NCBI GenBank assembly: GCA_018873225.1
Contig: JAEILZ010000001.1
Span: forward strand, 4,278,001 to 4,342,000
Origin: [Phialemoniopsis] sp. UDSM-2020
Taxonomy: Eukaryota > Ascomycota > Sordariomycetes > Thyridiales > Thyridiaceae
DNA length: 64,000 nucleotides
Direction of reading: 5' to 3'
Shown: positions 1 to 11,550 of the stretch, in pieces
Layout: each line of letters opens with the position of its first letter
Numbering within the stretch: position 1 is the stretch's first letter
Made by a program: the position numbers and the translations under genes
Notes under the pieces: generated by a model
What the model was told of the DNA's origin: nothing
Seen by the model: the letters and a program-made list of their open reading frames with translations, nothing else
Databases searched by the model: none

Positions 1-1519
1 GGTTGATTTTGCCAGGGCATGAAATTTGGGTGGGTTCGGGAAATTTCATGTTTACCAGCGCTGGCTGGGCAACAATCTCGACAAAGGAGCGAGCCTAACC
101 CACCCACCCACCTGGAGACCACACCCCAGCGATTTACACGTTGGCAGCCAGCGCACACACTTACATAATACGAACCTACATCCCCCTTCATCAAGGTTGC
201 ACTAGTTAACCAGACCTGTGGGCGGCGGTAACTCGTTTCCGGATTCCTGCTTCCTTCCGGTGGAGATTTTGTTTGCAGCTTCGTGGCGACGGATCGCTTG
301 TCTTTGCTTCTTTTTTCGGCCGAGGCGGTCGGCTTTGGCACCGCCCACCAGCGGGAACGCAGCCGCCCAGCATTGGAACAAGCAGCCGCTTCGTCCTTTG
401 ACCACATGGCTTATGAATCGCCTACCCCGGGCCTTGATTCAATGCTCGTTGCTTGCTGCTCGATGTTTCGCAGGAGTCAGTGACACTGCCCAAAGAGATG
501 CAAAAGGAGACAAAAGCAAAGCGTGATTCCTATGGGTCAAAATAATAGCATAATTCAGAGCTGCCGACCACCCCGCACACCAGTTGAGGCTCTGAGCTAC
601 GCAGGTCAGCCCCGGATTGTCCACAGCTGCCATTGCGCCGGTGATGATTGGCAACAGGATGCACTTGCCAGTTTAGGAAACCCCTGCGCAGGTCTATTGC
701 GGCTAGGTACGGTGTACGGAGTACGGAGTACCTACTCCAAAACGGAGTTCAAGAGGCGCCTGCCGCAACACAAGCGCAACGATTATCTTCTCTGTCCTAA
801 GGCCGTGAATCTGCTACAGAGTGATGGCACTTGACGAAGGTTCTCCTCTCGAGAACAAAGAAATGTTCTTGTCAGACCTTGGCCGTCATTGACCGCGACT
901 CATATATTCTTATTCATGTCGCATCGACAAGAGAACTACGTAGTAATGAGTTGTGTGCATGGTCGCCGAGGTGCTTATTCCCGCCATGCTTCCGCTAGAC
1001 CCGCTCCTCCCACCTCGACGGGGATATCTGGATCCACCTAGATTTCCTGGAGTTAGCCTCGGAGCCTGTGTTTTTTTATTCAAGAAACAACAACTTTTCC
1101 GCTCGGGATCAATGGCATGAAACATCTTTGTTGCTGTAGTGGATTCCATGAGGCGTGCCGTTGTACGACTTGAGATCTCCGGCCTTGCTCCGTCGAACCC
1201 GCGTGCGTGCGCCGGCGAGACCCCGGGAAATAAATCAAGAGGCCCAGTTTGCCGGCACCAGGAGCCGTTGTTAGTGCGTCGTTTGTGCGCTTTGGCTTGT
1301 GCGGGGGGATAGGGAACGTAATACTTCCGCGCTCACCTACTTATACGTAAAATCTTTCCCATGACTCCTACGAAGGCTCTTCGACCCTGCTGTACCTACC
1401 ACAGCATCTCTTTGATCTCCATGGACTTTTTCTGATTTCCATCAGTCTTGTTGTCTGTATGACTAGGGTCTCATGGGGCTCGCTTATTGAACTTCTTCCC
1501 ACAACGTTTCCATTCTTCA
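1..1519. other. Intergenic region upstream of the MFS transporter
   Basis: No reading frame here shows a recognisable domain or spliced structure. The last 400 bases are pyrimidine-rich, as expected for a fungal promoter and 5' leader serving the transporter that starts at 1520. A short GTACGGA repeat lies at 707-738 and is listed separately. The left edge may contain regulatory sequence of a gene outside the window. Confidence 0.6.
707..738. repeat. Short tandem and inverted GTACGGA/TACTCC repeat
   Basis: Three overlapping GTACGG(A) units run from 707 to 730. They are followed by an inverted copy, because GGAGTA (725-730), CC and TACTCC (733-738) form a near-perfect palindrome. From memory, motifs of this type are scattered between genes in many Pezizomycotina genomes. 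I assign no function. Confidence 0.6.
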
Positions 1520-3298
1520 ATGGCACCGATATCCGGGACCGAGCCGCCGGGATCGGCCCAGCCGAATTCTGACCAAAGAGAAGACCTGGTCGTCAGGATT
1601 CCCTCCAGAGCAGCAGGGGACGTGGAATCCAAGGAGACCAAGGTTGAAGGCGATCCCTCGCCAGCCGAGTCCACGCCGCCAACCAAAGAGTTTAAAGAGG
1701 GTGGTTATGGCTGGTAAGACTTTCGGGCTCTCTTTCACAACACAACAATCTACTAAGTTACTTGACAGGGTTGTCGTCGCCTCAGTGGCCTGTATCAATG
1801 CACATTCGTGGGGAGTGAACGCTGTTCGTCTTGACCGAATCTGTCTTGCTCAACTTGCTTGTTTCGCTAACAAGGCTCTATCAACAGGCCTACGCCGTTT
1901 TCCTGGCTTACTATCTGCGAAACGATGTATTCAAGGGCGCCACTCCTCTTGCGTACGCCTTTGTTGGAGGCCTTTCGTTGTCCATAGGTAAGCACATAAC
2001 TCTGAAGACCTCGACTGACGATCTATGTACCGCGGACGTAGATATGATCAGCACACGGGCTCAACACTAACATGTTACGCAGCGTTGCTTTTCTCTCCTT
2101 TAGCTACGATAACCGTAAGGAAATTCGGCACGCGGATTACTCTATGGATCGGGGTCATTTTTGAAACGTAAGTTGACTCTTTGCACCGACCTGTCAGCTT
2201 TGGTACTAACTTGATTGCGACTAAAGGATTGCCTTTGTTGGTGCCTCCTTCACCAGTGAGATATGGCATCTTCTTCTTAGCCAAGGCATAGCATTCGGAA
2301 TCGGCATGGGTTTCTTGTTCACGGGATCCGTGGGCGTTGCGCCACAGTGGTTTGTCAAGAAACGATCCTTCGCCAACGCACTGGCAACCAGCGGTTCGGG
2401 CTTCGGTGGGCTCATCTACTCGCTTGCGACCAATGCGATGATCAAAAACATCGGGCTCGCGTGGGCCTTCCGTATCCTCGCCATCATCTGCTTCGTCGTA
2501 AACGGCATATCTGCGACACTCATCAAGGACCGAAATAAGCATATCGGCTCGGTCCATGTCGCCTTCCACAAGGATCTCTTCAAGAGGATCGAGGTCATCC
2601 TCCTCATCGGCTGGGCCTTCTTTTCCCTCATCGCCTACGTCATCGTCATCTTCTCTCTGACGGACTATGGACAGACTGTGGGCTTCTCGGCTGCCGACGC
2701 CTCGCTCCTGGCGTCCATGTTCAGCTTGTCCCAGGGCATCGGGCGACCGCTGATAGGACTCGTCAGTGACTACTTCGGCAGGCTTAACATCATATGCGTG
2801 GGCACACTCACCGCCGGACTTGCGGCATTCTTCCTCTGGATCTTTGCTGCGAAGTTCTTCGCCGGCGCCATCGTCTACAGTCTATTTGGCGCCTTCGCCG
2901 GCATGATCTGGGCCACGATCTCGCCCATCGGCGCCGAAGTCGTGGGCATCCAGCTTCTGCCTTCACTCCTGTCAGTGACCTGGGTAATCCTGGTTCTCCC
3001 CGGTACATTTGCCGAAGTGATCGGTCTCAGTCTGAGGAAGCATGGCGTCGATGGGTACCTTGATGTCCAGCTGTTCACGGGTTTCATGTTCATCGCCGCG
3101 TTCATCTGCGCCTGGTTCCTGAGGGCGTGGAAACTGCACGAGCTCGAGACGATGCGCCTGACCAAGGAACAGAGAGAGCAGGAGATCCAAAACGATGACG
3201 CCGTTCCGCGGGACCCGAACGCACGAAACACGGGCAATAAAGGATATCTGAAATATATCATGAAGGGCAAGGGCTTCTTTGAAGTTGCCCATGTATGA
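1520..3298 (+). CDS. MFS transporter, monocarboxylate-permease (MCT/Mch) type
   Basis: Plasma-membrane or organellar carrier of the major facilitator superfamily, monocarboxylate-permease branch; the substrate cannot be read from sequence. Exons: 1520-1713, 1769-1823, 1888-1987, 2083-2167, 2227-3298, giving 501 residues in a closed frame. The N-terminal 60 or so residues are charged and cytosolic. They lead into GGYGWVVVASVACINAHSWG, the family signature at the first membrane helix. Later helices include GIGMGFLFTGSVGVAPQWF and a loop with QGIGRPLIGLVSDYFGR, the usual inter-domain RPLxGxxSD motif. A basic tail follows the last helix. The second intron uses a weak GTTCGT donor with a good CTAAC branch site, so residues around 83-85 are the least certain. 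The start is the first ATG in frame. It converges with the succinyl-CoA-synthetase-like gene 136 bases downstream. Confidence 0.88.
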
Positions 3299-3434
3299 TG
3301 CATAAGAAGAATTTAGATGAATACAAGCCTGCATAGACAATACATTTCAAACAACGCTCTCTTTCCTCAACGATTCGCTTGCTGCTGACTTTTCTATCAT
3401 GGATCTATATACGAGTCTATGAACACCATCCATT

Positions 3435-5571
3435 TCACTGATTAGATAATTCTATGGCCTTGGCCGCTGCCGCCTCGAAATCATCAAATGCGTAGATAGG
3501 TAGCCCACTGTCCGCGATGATCTGCTGCCCTTCTTTCTCGTTCGTGCCCCGTATCCGCACCACCACGGGCACGCTAGGCTTCAGCTCCTCAAACGCCAGG
3601 ACAACGCCGCGCGCGATCATGTCGCCGAGCGTCAGCCCGCCAAAGATGTTGACAAAGATGACTCGCACGCGCGTGTCCCGCAGGACCAGCTCGAAGCTCT
3701 TCTTCACCGTCTCGCTCGTCGCCTTGCCGCCCGTGTCCAGGAAGTTAGTCGCCCGGCCGCCGGCATCGGCCAGTGCGTCTACGGTGTTCATCGCCAACCC
3801 GGCGCCGTTGACGACCGTGCCGATCGTCGCATCCTCGCCCTCGAGCTTGATGAACACGATGCCGTCCTTCTCAGCCTCGACCTCGGCCGGGTTCTCTGCT
3901 GCGGTGTCCCGCAGGGCCTGGACGTCAGCCTGCCTCTGCGCCGTGCGGTTCGCCGCGTCGTCGAAGCCGAAGCGCGCGCTGACGATCTTGACCTCGCCGA
4001 GGCGCTCGACGACGCGCGTCTCGAGCAGAAACGCCTCCTTATCGTAGAAGATGGCCGCCAAGCTGCCGAGCACTTTCCGTAACGAGTCGGCCGTACGGGG
4101 CCCGAGCTGGAGATGCTCGGCGATGCGGTTCGCCTGCAACCCGTGATCTACACCTTTGGTGAAGTCGAAGGGGAAGCGCTTGGCCTGCGAGAGGTCGTCA
4201 GTGGGCGAGGCGACGATGCACGGGGACCGTGTGGTGCGGTCGACGCTGATGGCGAGGGAGCGGCGGGTGCCCTTGCCCGAGTACTCTGCTGCCGTGACGC
4301 CGTACTGGCGGAGAATATCGAAGGCCTGGTCCTCGCGGATGTAGAGGGTGCGTTTCTGTTGGTGTTGGATGGATCTGGGTTGTGTGTGTCGAACACGGCG
4401 AGTAGTAGTATGGAGGCCTCGTTGCTGTACACCGGACTGGAACGGCGATGACGGCTGGCCGCCGCTTTTTGTGATATTGCGCTCTGCCAACCTAGCCTTG
4501 AGAGCGTCTCCTATCTTGGCGGGGTGATTTACCATAGTTACACCTGCTGCTTCAAGAGCCGCGATATTTGAACTGGCGTCAGGCTCACCAAGCACCGTGA
4601 AAGCACCAGCATGGCCCATGATACGGCCCGGCGCCGCGTGTATGCCCCCGATCAAACCGACGATTGGCCTGGTGATATGGTCAGTATATTTTCATCCGGA
4701 CATGGTGTCACTCGTTGACGTACTTGGGGTTCGCAGTCTGCGCATTGTACTCCTTGATCCACTGCGCAGCCTCCATCTCTCCGTACCCACCAATCTCTCC
4801 AATAAGAGCGATACCTTCCGTATCTTCCTCCTCCGCCAGGACCATAAGCGCCTCCTTTAGATCTGTTCCAGGAAGGACATCACCACCCACCCCAATACAC
4901 AAGCTCTGTCCAAGGCCAGCCCGCGTCGTAGACGCAACACACTCATAGCTCAATGTCCCAGACTTGGCCGCAATACCAATCTTACCCGGCGCAAAGCACG
5001 GCAAGGGCTGGAACCCGACGCGGCATCGCCCCGTCGCCGAGATGATGCCCGGCGAGTTCGCCCCAACGAGGCGGGACTTGCTCTGCGTCCTGAGCATAGC
5101 GTGGATGCGCAGCATGTCGTGCAGCGGGATGTGCTCGGCGACGGCGACGACGAGCGGCACCTCAGCCTCGACGGCCTCCTCGATGGCGCCGGGGACGTTC
5201 TGGTGCGCCGCGACGTAGATTCCCGTGACATCGGGCCGGAGGGCTTCCACGGCGGCGCGCACGGACGGCAACAGGGGCAGGCCGAGGTGCTCGCCGGACC
5301 GGCCGGGGGTCACGCCGCCGACGACGTTGGTGCCCCAGGCGATGGACTCCGCGGCGTTGGCGGTGGCGAGCTTGCCCGTGAAGCCCTGGAACATGACACG
5401 GGTGTGCTTGCCTATGCGGAGGTTCTTGAGTGTCGAGGTGTAGTCTTGGTGCGAGGAAGTGGCGGAGAAGGACCGGTGTGAGGAGGGTGTCCGTGGTTGG
5501 ATGTCGGTGAGGCGCGGCCGAGATCGCCGGCAACGGCAGTGCCGTAGCGGCAGATGGGGCCGGGGTAACAT
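3435..5571 (-). CDS. Mitochondrial succinyl-CoA-synthetase-like protein, alpha-beta fusion
   Basis: Exons 5571-4712 and 4668-3435, split by a 43-base intron with a CTGAC branch site; 697 residues. Residues 1-45 are Arg/Ser-rich and acid-poor, like a mitochondrial presequence. Next comes a complete alpha-type half: CoA-binding domain (RVMFQGFTGKLATANA), ligase domain, and the phospho-His loop GRIMGHAGAF with His at about 306. A Ser/Thr/Arg-rich linker joins it to a beta-type half starting EDQAFDILRQYGV and ending in a well-kept CoA-ligase domain (MVNGAGLAM-like VVNGAGLAMNT, then VIFVNIFGGL). The beta half lacks roughly the first ATP-grasp lobe, which holds the Gly-rich phosphate loop in bacterial SucC. 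Its EINPL metal site reads ETRVV. It may have lost nucleotide-driven ligase activity or use another partner. Normal subunits are separate genes, so this is probably a paralogue and not the citric-acid-cycle enzyme. Confidence 0.82.
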
Positions 5572-6186
5572 GATGGATGTGATTTTATATAAGAACTGAT
5601 ATGATTCAAAACTTTTTATATCAAACTTGGCCAAAGCACTTCCGGGCTTCGAGTGAACTCCGTCAAATGATGGCTGATAGTCTAAGACACCATATCCGGG
5701 TTGAGGAGCATGAAAGCAATGATTCAGGGTAGCAAAGTAGCCAATGAGCAAGTCTCAAAAAGTATATGAACGGAGTGAAAGAGAAAGCCAGTTCACATGC
5801 AGAGTGTTTTAGAGGCCGCGATATCTTATGTACTTTAAGATGGTACGATGAGTTGAAAGAGGAGAAGAGAGGTGAGCCAGGAGTCGTGTTAGTGCGGGTT
5901 GCGGGGTAGGTGGACGGCGGCTTCGGAGACCCGCTAGAGAGCCACGGCATGCTCAATGGGGAAATAAAGCAGAGACTCAGCTTTGAATCTCCCGAGCAAC
6001 TTCCTATGGAGATCTTGAAGAAATGCAGTTTAGAAGAAGGGATAGACGCTTTTTATATGCTGATTATACAGTTGATATGCAGAAGGCCTTCCGCATGGCC
6101 ACGCTCGATGCTACATTCCGGCAAGAAGACGCCTCGGGGTTTCATGTGATTATCGTACAATATGCTTCATGCTCCAGCTCTGTCCG
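5572..6186. other. Intergenic region between COX19 and the SCS-like fusion
   Basis: About 615 bases separate the COX19 stop from the start of the next gene on the same strand. The sequence holds the COX19 3' end and the promoter of the SCS-like gene. Short open frames on both strands show no domain, and I do not call them. Confidence 0.55.
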
Positions 6187-6675
6187 TCACCACCTTAGCT
6201 CGCCTTTTACTCCTTCTTCTGATGGCTTTTTGGGATCTTGAAACCCTAGATTCTTGAATTCGTCTCTGGCCATAAGATTTCTTCGGGGCAGCAGAGTTAG
6301 CAAAGCCACGAGGTACGGGCAGAAGGTAACGAGATCTCAGCTCGACTTACTTGTCCATCCGACATGCTAGATATGCTTTGGCAAATTCACGGCACTCGTT
6401 TTCATTGACGCCCTTTACCTTCTTCATACACTGAAGGTAGTCTCTCATGACGTGTTTACATTCGCCTGTCAATGGTCCGTGGTTAGGCATCAGGAAGTTT
6501 ACCGGTTTCGGTCAAGCCTTTACTTACCCTCATGATCTAAGGGAAAGCTGCCCCTTTGAGGACTGTATTCAGATTTCGTCAATGAGTTGCACGTTGAAGA
6601 TAGATCTCACTGAAGCACTCACGGAATAGGTTTTTGCGCGATGATGCCGGAGCCAGGACCGCCGGGAGAACTCAT
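6187..6675 (-). CDS. COX19: Cytochrome c oxidase assembly protein Cox19
   Basis: Small twin CX9C protein of the mitochondrial intermembrane space, needed for copper delivery to cytochrome oxidase with Cox11/Cox17. Four short exons: 6675-6623, 6562-6528, 6465-6351, 6280-6187; 98 residues, frame closed at every junction. The Gly/Pro-rich N-terminus leads into PPQRGSFPLDHEGECK, the hallmark Cox19 segment. Two CX9C motifs follow: C-KHVMRDYLQ-C and C-REFAKAYLA-C, with CMKKVKGVNENEC between them. The family tail (CRMDKNLMARDEFKNLGF) is present. No exon exceeds 115 bases, so a long-ORF search misses the gene. All three introns have good donors, and the last has a CTAAC branch site. It shares a 1.1 kb divergent promoter with DNM1, another mitochondrial gene. 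Confidence 0.95.
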
Positions 6676-7801
6676 CCTGATCCGTGACAGGAGTCGCAAT
6701 TGACGACTCTGGAATCTAATAACAAATGCATCAGCCCGTGGAACTAGGTCTTATGTGGAGAAGGTAGAAGGTTTCCTAAGGAATTGTGCAACTTGCAACT
6801 TGTGTAGTAACAAGCAACTGACTTACATGAGGATGGAAACGTACCAGATACGGGTTCAGTCGGGGAGGATAGCACTCGGGAGGTCGACTCGACCAGGTGA
6901 TCGTATGTGGATGTATAACAGGGAAGCTGTTCCCAATGTCGTCGCAAAAACCCTTTGAAATGGCTTTAAGAGTCCACCTGCGTGATTGCTTGCTCACTCA
7001 CTCACTGCCTTGTATTTGCTGATCATGAGGCTGCCATTCGAGACTCAAGAAAAAGATCAGGCCAGTAAGAATGGGCGATTATCTAGCATGTGAGGACTGC
7101 ACGCTGCTTAAAGACGAGCTAAACCAAAAGGGGCGGGTGTGTGGCTTGCCAGGCACGAACCAGCATCGACCGCGCCGAAAGGCCTCGGGACGCGGGTGTG
7201 TCGCCTGAGGCAACCATTGATGACAGCACACACCCAGAACTGCAGGCAGGTGACGTTTCGCTATTTTCTGCGCTCCATCTGTTCTGTGTGGCGTCGTCAT
7301 TTTCCTAGTTGTGGCTGCTGCCCGGTTCCTGAACCCGCCCTACGTACCCAGACAGACCCAGTCACCCAAGACGCATAAACCTTCAATTTCCAAGGTAACG
7401 ATACGCGGTTTGATCGAGTCCCAGCATTTGATCTCACGGGCTTGCTGTCCAACGCCTCGACCACCATCATTCCGGGGATCCTTTCCCCACCGGCATGAAC
7501 TGACTGCCCTGTACTTCATATTCTGCCCCTTCTGGCACTGTATTCTAAATCCCCTTTTCCTTATCCTGCCCGTGTCGAAATCCCGGCTTGAGGCCCACCT
7601 AAAACATCTCCCTCTCGCCGGAGCCATCCCTTCGAGCTTCGCTTCTCTGTTTACATACTCCCTGTGTCCGTGGCAAGATCTGCTCTCCTGTGCGAAAGAG
7701 CCTTGCCTTCCATTCGCACAGCTCACCGGATTGTCTTCTCGCAAAGCACCCGACCAGATTGACCCGGCGCAGGAGCATCGCGTTCCGCCCCAGCTTTCAA
7801 C
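6676..7801. other. Divergent promoter region COX19 / DNM1
   Basis: This is 1.1 kb between two divergently transcribed mitochondrial genes. The right half (about 7400-7800) is rich in C/T tracts typical of fungal 5' leaders. It carries long chance open frames on both strands, without domains and without the codon pattern of neighbouring genes. I see no RNA gene. Confidence 0.6.
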
Positions 7802-10393
7802 ATGGCAGCTCTTGGCGATGACCTGCTCGCCACTGTCAACAAGTTGCAAGACCTTGTCTTCAACACCATCGGCAATGACTCTCTTGACTTGCCGCAGATT
7901 GTACGCGCACAGATTTCGCAACTCCTGTTTAACTGTTGAAACTGTCACTAATTGAGAAATTTACTTGCAGGTCGTCGTAGGCTCTCAGTCAGCCGGTAAA
8001 TCGTCGGTTCTCGAGAACATCGTCGGCAGGGATTTCTTGCCCCGTGGCAGTGGCATTGTGACTCGGAGACCTCTGATTCTACAACTGATCAACGTCCCCG
8101 AGGATGAGAACGACATGGAACCCGGACCCCTCGGCGGTTACCAGAACCCCGGGGCCGCTCGTCGTTCGGAATGGGCCGAGTTTCACCACATTTCCAACCG
8201 CCGCTTCACAGACTTCGGAGATGTCAAGCGCGAGATCGAGAACGAAACTTCGAGGATAGCGGGAAATAACAAAGGCATAAACAGGCAGCCTATCAACCTC
8301 AAGATCTACTCCCCCAACGTTCTCAACCTAACATTGGTCGATCTCCCCGGTCTCACCAAGGTTCGTGCTCCGAGACGCCTTACAGTTGAGTGATTATTAG
8401 CTGGTACTTACACACTACTTCAGGTGCCCATCGGAGATCAGCCCACAGATATCGAGAAGCAGACGAGGAACCTCATTTCCGAGTACATCGCGAAGCCCAA
8501 CAGTATCGTGCTTGCCGTTTCCCCGGCCAACGTCGACATCGTAAACTCCGAGGCTCTCAAGCTCGCGCGACATGTCGATCCCTTGGGACGGAGAACGATC
8601 GGTGTTCTGACCAAGGTCGACCTGATGGACCACGGCACAAACGCATTGGACATCCTGTCTGGTCGTGTCTACCCCCTCAAGCTCGGCTGGATCGGTGTTG
8701 TGAACCGATCACAGCAAGATATCCAGGGCAACAAGCCCATGGACGAGGCGCTGAAATCAGAAACCGAATTCTTCAGACACCACCCCGCCTACAGGAATAT
8801 CGCGATGCGCTGCGGAACCCAGTACCTCGCCAAGACCCTCAATACCACGCTGATGGCGCACATTCGAGACAGACTGCCTGATATCAAGGCGCGGCTCAAC
8901 ACTCTGATGGGACAGACGCAACAAGAACTGGCGAGCTACGGCGACATGCACTTCAGTGGAAAGGAGCACCGTGGTTCCTTGATCCTCCAGCTTATGACCC
9001 GATTCGCAACATCCTTTATCTCCTCTATCGACGGTACCTCTACCGAAATCTCCACAAAAGAGCTATGCGGTGGTGCTCGTATCTACTACATCTTCAACTC
9101 GGTCTTTGGCATGTCACTTGAGTCCATCGATCCCACCTCCAACCTCTCCGCCCTTGATATCCGGACAGCCATAAGAAACTCGACCGGTCCTCGACCCAGT
9201 CTCTTCGTCCCCGAGATGGCATTTGACCTACTTGTCAAGCCCCAGATCAAGCTCCTCGAGATCCCCAGTCAACGATGTGTTGAGCTGGTGTACGAAGAGC
9301 TGATCAAGATCTGCCACACCTGCGGGTCGACCGAACTGTCTCGCTTCCCCAGGCTCCAAGCAAAGCTGATTGAGGTTGTGTCGGACCTCCTCCGTGAGAG
9401 GCTTGGACCGGCCTCGACTTATGTCGAGTCGCTGATCTCCATCCAGAGAGCTTATATCAACACTAATCACCCCAACTTCCTCGGAGCCGCTGCCGCCATG
9501 AGTCATGTTGTCAACGAGAAGCAGGAGAGGGAGAGGAAAAAGTTCATCATGGAGGAGCGCGAGCGTCGGGAACGGCGCCGGCTTAAGGAGCTTGGAGCCA
9601 ACGGCACTGAGACCCCGGAGGACGAAGAGGAGGTTACAGCAGCCGAGAAGGCGGCCAATGCGGCAATGCGAAAGCCTACGAAGGGTGCTAGGAGCTCATC
9701 GACTGTGCGCGAGAATGGTACCTCCAGCATCGCCACAGCACTGAATGGCACCCGCTCGGCCTCCCCGGCTGGCCTCAACCCACAGTCTGTCAACTCGGCC
9801 AAGGATTCGTTCCTGAACTACTTCTTCGGCAAGGATGGCGCACCCGCGGCTATGCCACCACACAATGCCAACATTGGCAGGCACGTGAGCCAGTCATCAG
9901 AACCCTCCTTTAGCCAGAGCATCAGGAGGCCAGAGGAGAAGGCTCTCCGATCACCTGTGCAGACCATCCGAGAGATGGATGACTATCCGATTAGGGGATC
10001 CGGCGATACTTTCGCAGCACAATTTGTATGTCTTGCGCACCTTTCATCCATCCTATAACATCACTAACACAGAAATCATAGGGCTCAACAGGCGAGCCTG
10101 CGCTGACGGATCGCGAGGCCATGGAGACCGAGCTTATCCGTGCTCTTATCTCCTCTTACTTCAACATCGTGCGCGAGTCGATCGCCGATCAGGTGCCGAA
10201 GGCAGTTATGCACCTGCTTGTCAACCACTGCAAGGATGTGGTTCAGAACCGCCTCGTCAGCAATCTCTACAAGGAGGGGCTTTTCGAGGAGCTGTTGTAC
10301 GAAGACGACGGCGTCAAGAAAGAGCGCGAGAAGTGCGAGAAACTGCTCGAGACTTACCGCGAGGCAGCCAAGATTATTGGCGAAGTTGTATAG
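7802..10393 (+). CDS. DNM1: Dynamin-related GTPase Dnm1 (mitochondrial/peroxisomal fission)
   Basis: Large GTPase that assembles in rings on mitochondria and peroxisomes, through Fis1 and adaptor proteins, to divide them. Exons 7802-7900, 7971-8360, 8424-10025, 10082-10393; 800 residues. The GTPase domain has P-loop GSQSAGKSS (37-45), DLPGLTK (157-163) and TKVDLM (226-231). The middle/stalk domain follows. A variable insert at about 520-690 is Ser/Ala-rich and contains [13 protein letters not shown], which marks the Dnm1/Drp1 branch; the vacuolar Vps1 branch normally has a different insert (family knowledge). The GTPase effector domain closes the protein ([20 protein letters not shown]). The last acceptor must be the TAG at 10079-10081, because the CAG 9 bases earlier runs into a stop at once. 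There is no PH domain or proline-rich tail, as expected for this class. Confidence 0.93.
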
Positions 10394-10894
10394 ATGTGTG
10401 TTGGACTACTACTGGAGCATGTCCTGCCGGGCTCCTGGACTACCCTCCCCACTTCCATATATGTACATGCCCTACTCTGTTCATTTTTGGGGTTCGTGTA
10501 ATGCTATATGAGAAGGATGAAATTACTAGAACGCTTCTCCGTTTCTTTTACTCTGGTGTAACTTCTACTCTATGTATGTGACGAGAAGGCTCGGAGATAT
10601 CAATGGCAGGCACAAGTGGAATAGCATGGGAGGATGTGCAGAGTGTTCGAATGCGCTTTTTGTTCCCGACTCCTAGTCTTTAATCAAAAGAACATGCACA
10701 AATTCACTCAAAGGAATCGATGACTTAGAAGGAAAAAGATAAGCAGAGGACGTAACACAGATTATGTGTTCACCTGATAGAAGAAAAGCCTGTTCAATTT
10801 GCAACACTACATGAAATAAGACGTGATAACTAAGTCCCAGAGGATGTCCTCCGTAGATGTGCCTCTCAACTCCCAGATAGCATGTGTCCTTACT
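10394..10894. other. 3' region between convergent DNM1 and C2H2 gene
   Basis: About 500 bases between two convergent stop codons. It is AT-richer than the flanking coding sequence and probably holds both 3' UTRs and poly(A) sites. Nothing else is seen. Confidence 0.6.
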
Positions 10895-11550
10895 TTACTG
10901 ACGCTTTTGACGAACAGTGTAGCGAGCCAGACCCTTGGCGTCAAGGCGGTGATAGGTGCGGAGGTGCTGCATGAGGTGATCGCGGCGCTTGAAGGCCTTG
11001 TTGCCATCGTACTTCTTGCACTCGGGGCACTCATACTTTGGAGCACGATTTTGGTGCCGCTTGAGAGCACTGAGGCGTGCGAAGGTTGCACCGCATGCAC
11101 AGCGGTGAGGATGGGCACTGGCAGAGTCGTCGTGATCGGTGAATTGCTGAGGTCTACGAACCCACCCTCCCTGGAGAGCTGCAAGCCTGATTGCCTTCCA
11201 TTAGCTACAACTGAAAAAAAAAATACTCACCCATCATGCGAACCACCATGAATGGTTCGCATGTTGGGAGGGAGTGCAGCGGGAGCAGGCGCCAGGCCAA
11301 CAGGTGCCTGGCTGGTAGGTGCCGACATCCCGAGATCCAGGGGAGGCTGTATGCCCTGTGGGACTGCAGCATTGACGACATTAGGGGGTGCCCAGGTGTA
11401 GATGAGAGGATCCAATGGGAAGCCGAGGTCCGCCTGGGTATCCTGCAGCATGGGCAAATTGGTCGCAAAAATGGCTGCCCAAGGGTTGGCCAAGGTGCCG
11501 TTGTCATTGGCCACAGGCATGGCAAAATGGTGAGATGCGAGCCATGTCAT
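10895..11550 (-). CDS. Small C2H2 zinc-finger protein
   Basis: Probable nuclear DNA-binding protein of 192 residues from two exons, 11550-11231 and 11153-10895. The first 110 residues are Pro/Ala-rich and low in complexity. Residues 111-121 are acidic. A finger-like unit follows: RCACGATFARLSALKRHQN (124-142). It has only a C-x-C pair and one clear His, so it may not bind zinc in the classical way. A full finger comes next: C149-x2-C152, F161, L167, H170 and H175, in YECPECKKYDGNKAFKRRDH. Only the TAG acceptor at 11156-11154 closes the frame; the earlier CAG (minus strand) leads to a stop. The finger pair resembles a group of fungal regulators, but I cannot name the gene. It lies in tandem with the F-box gene. 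Confidence 0.8.

Noticed and set aside
7311..7955. Overlapping 200-codon frames on both strands before DNM1
   Set aside because: No domain, poor codon pattern, and they overlap the DNM1 first exon and intron; best read as leader and promoter.
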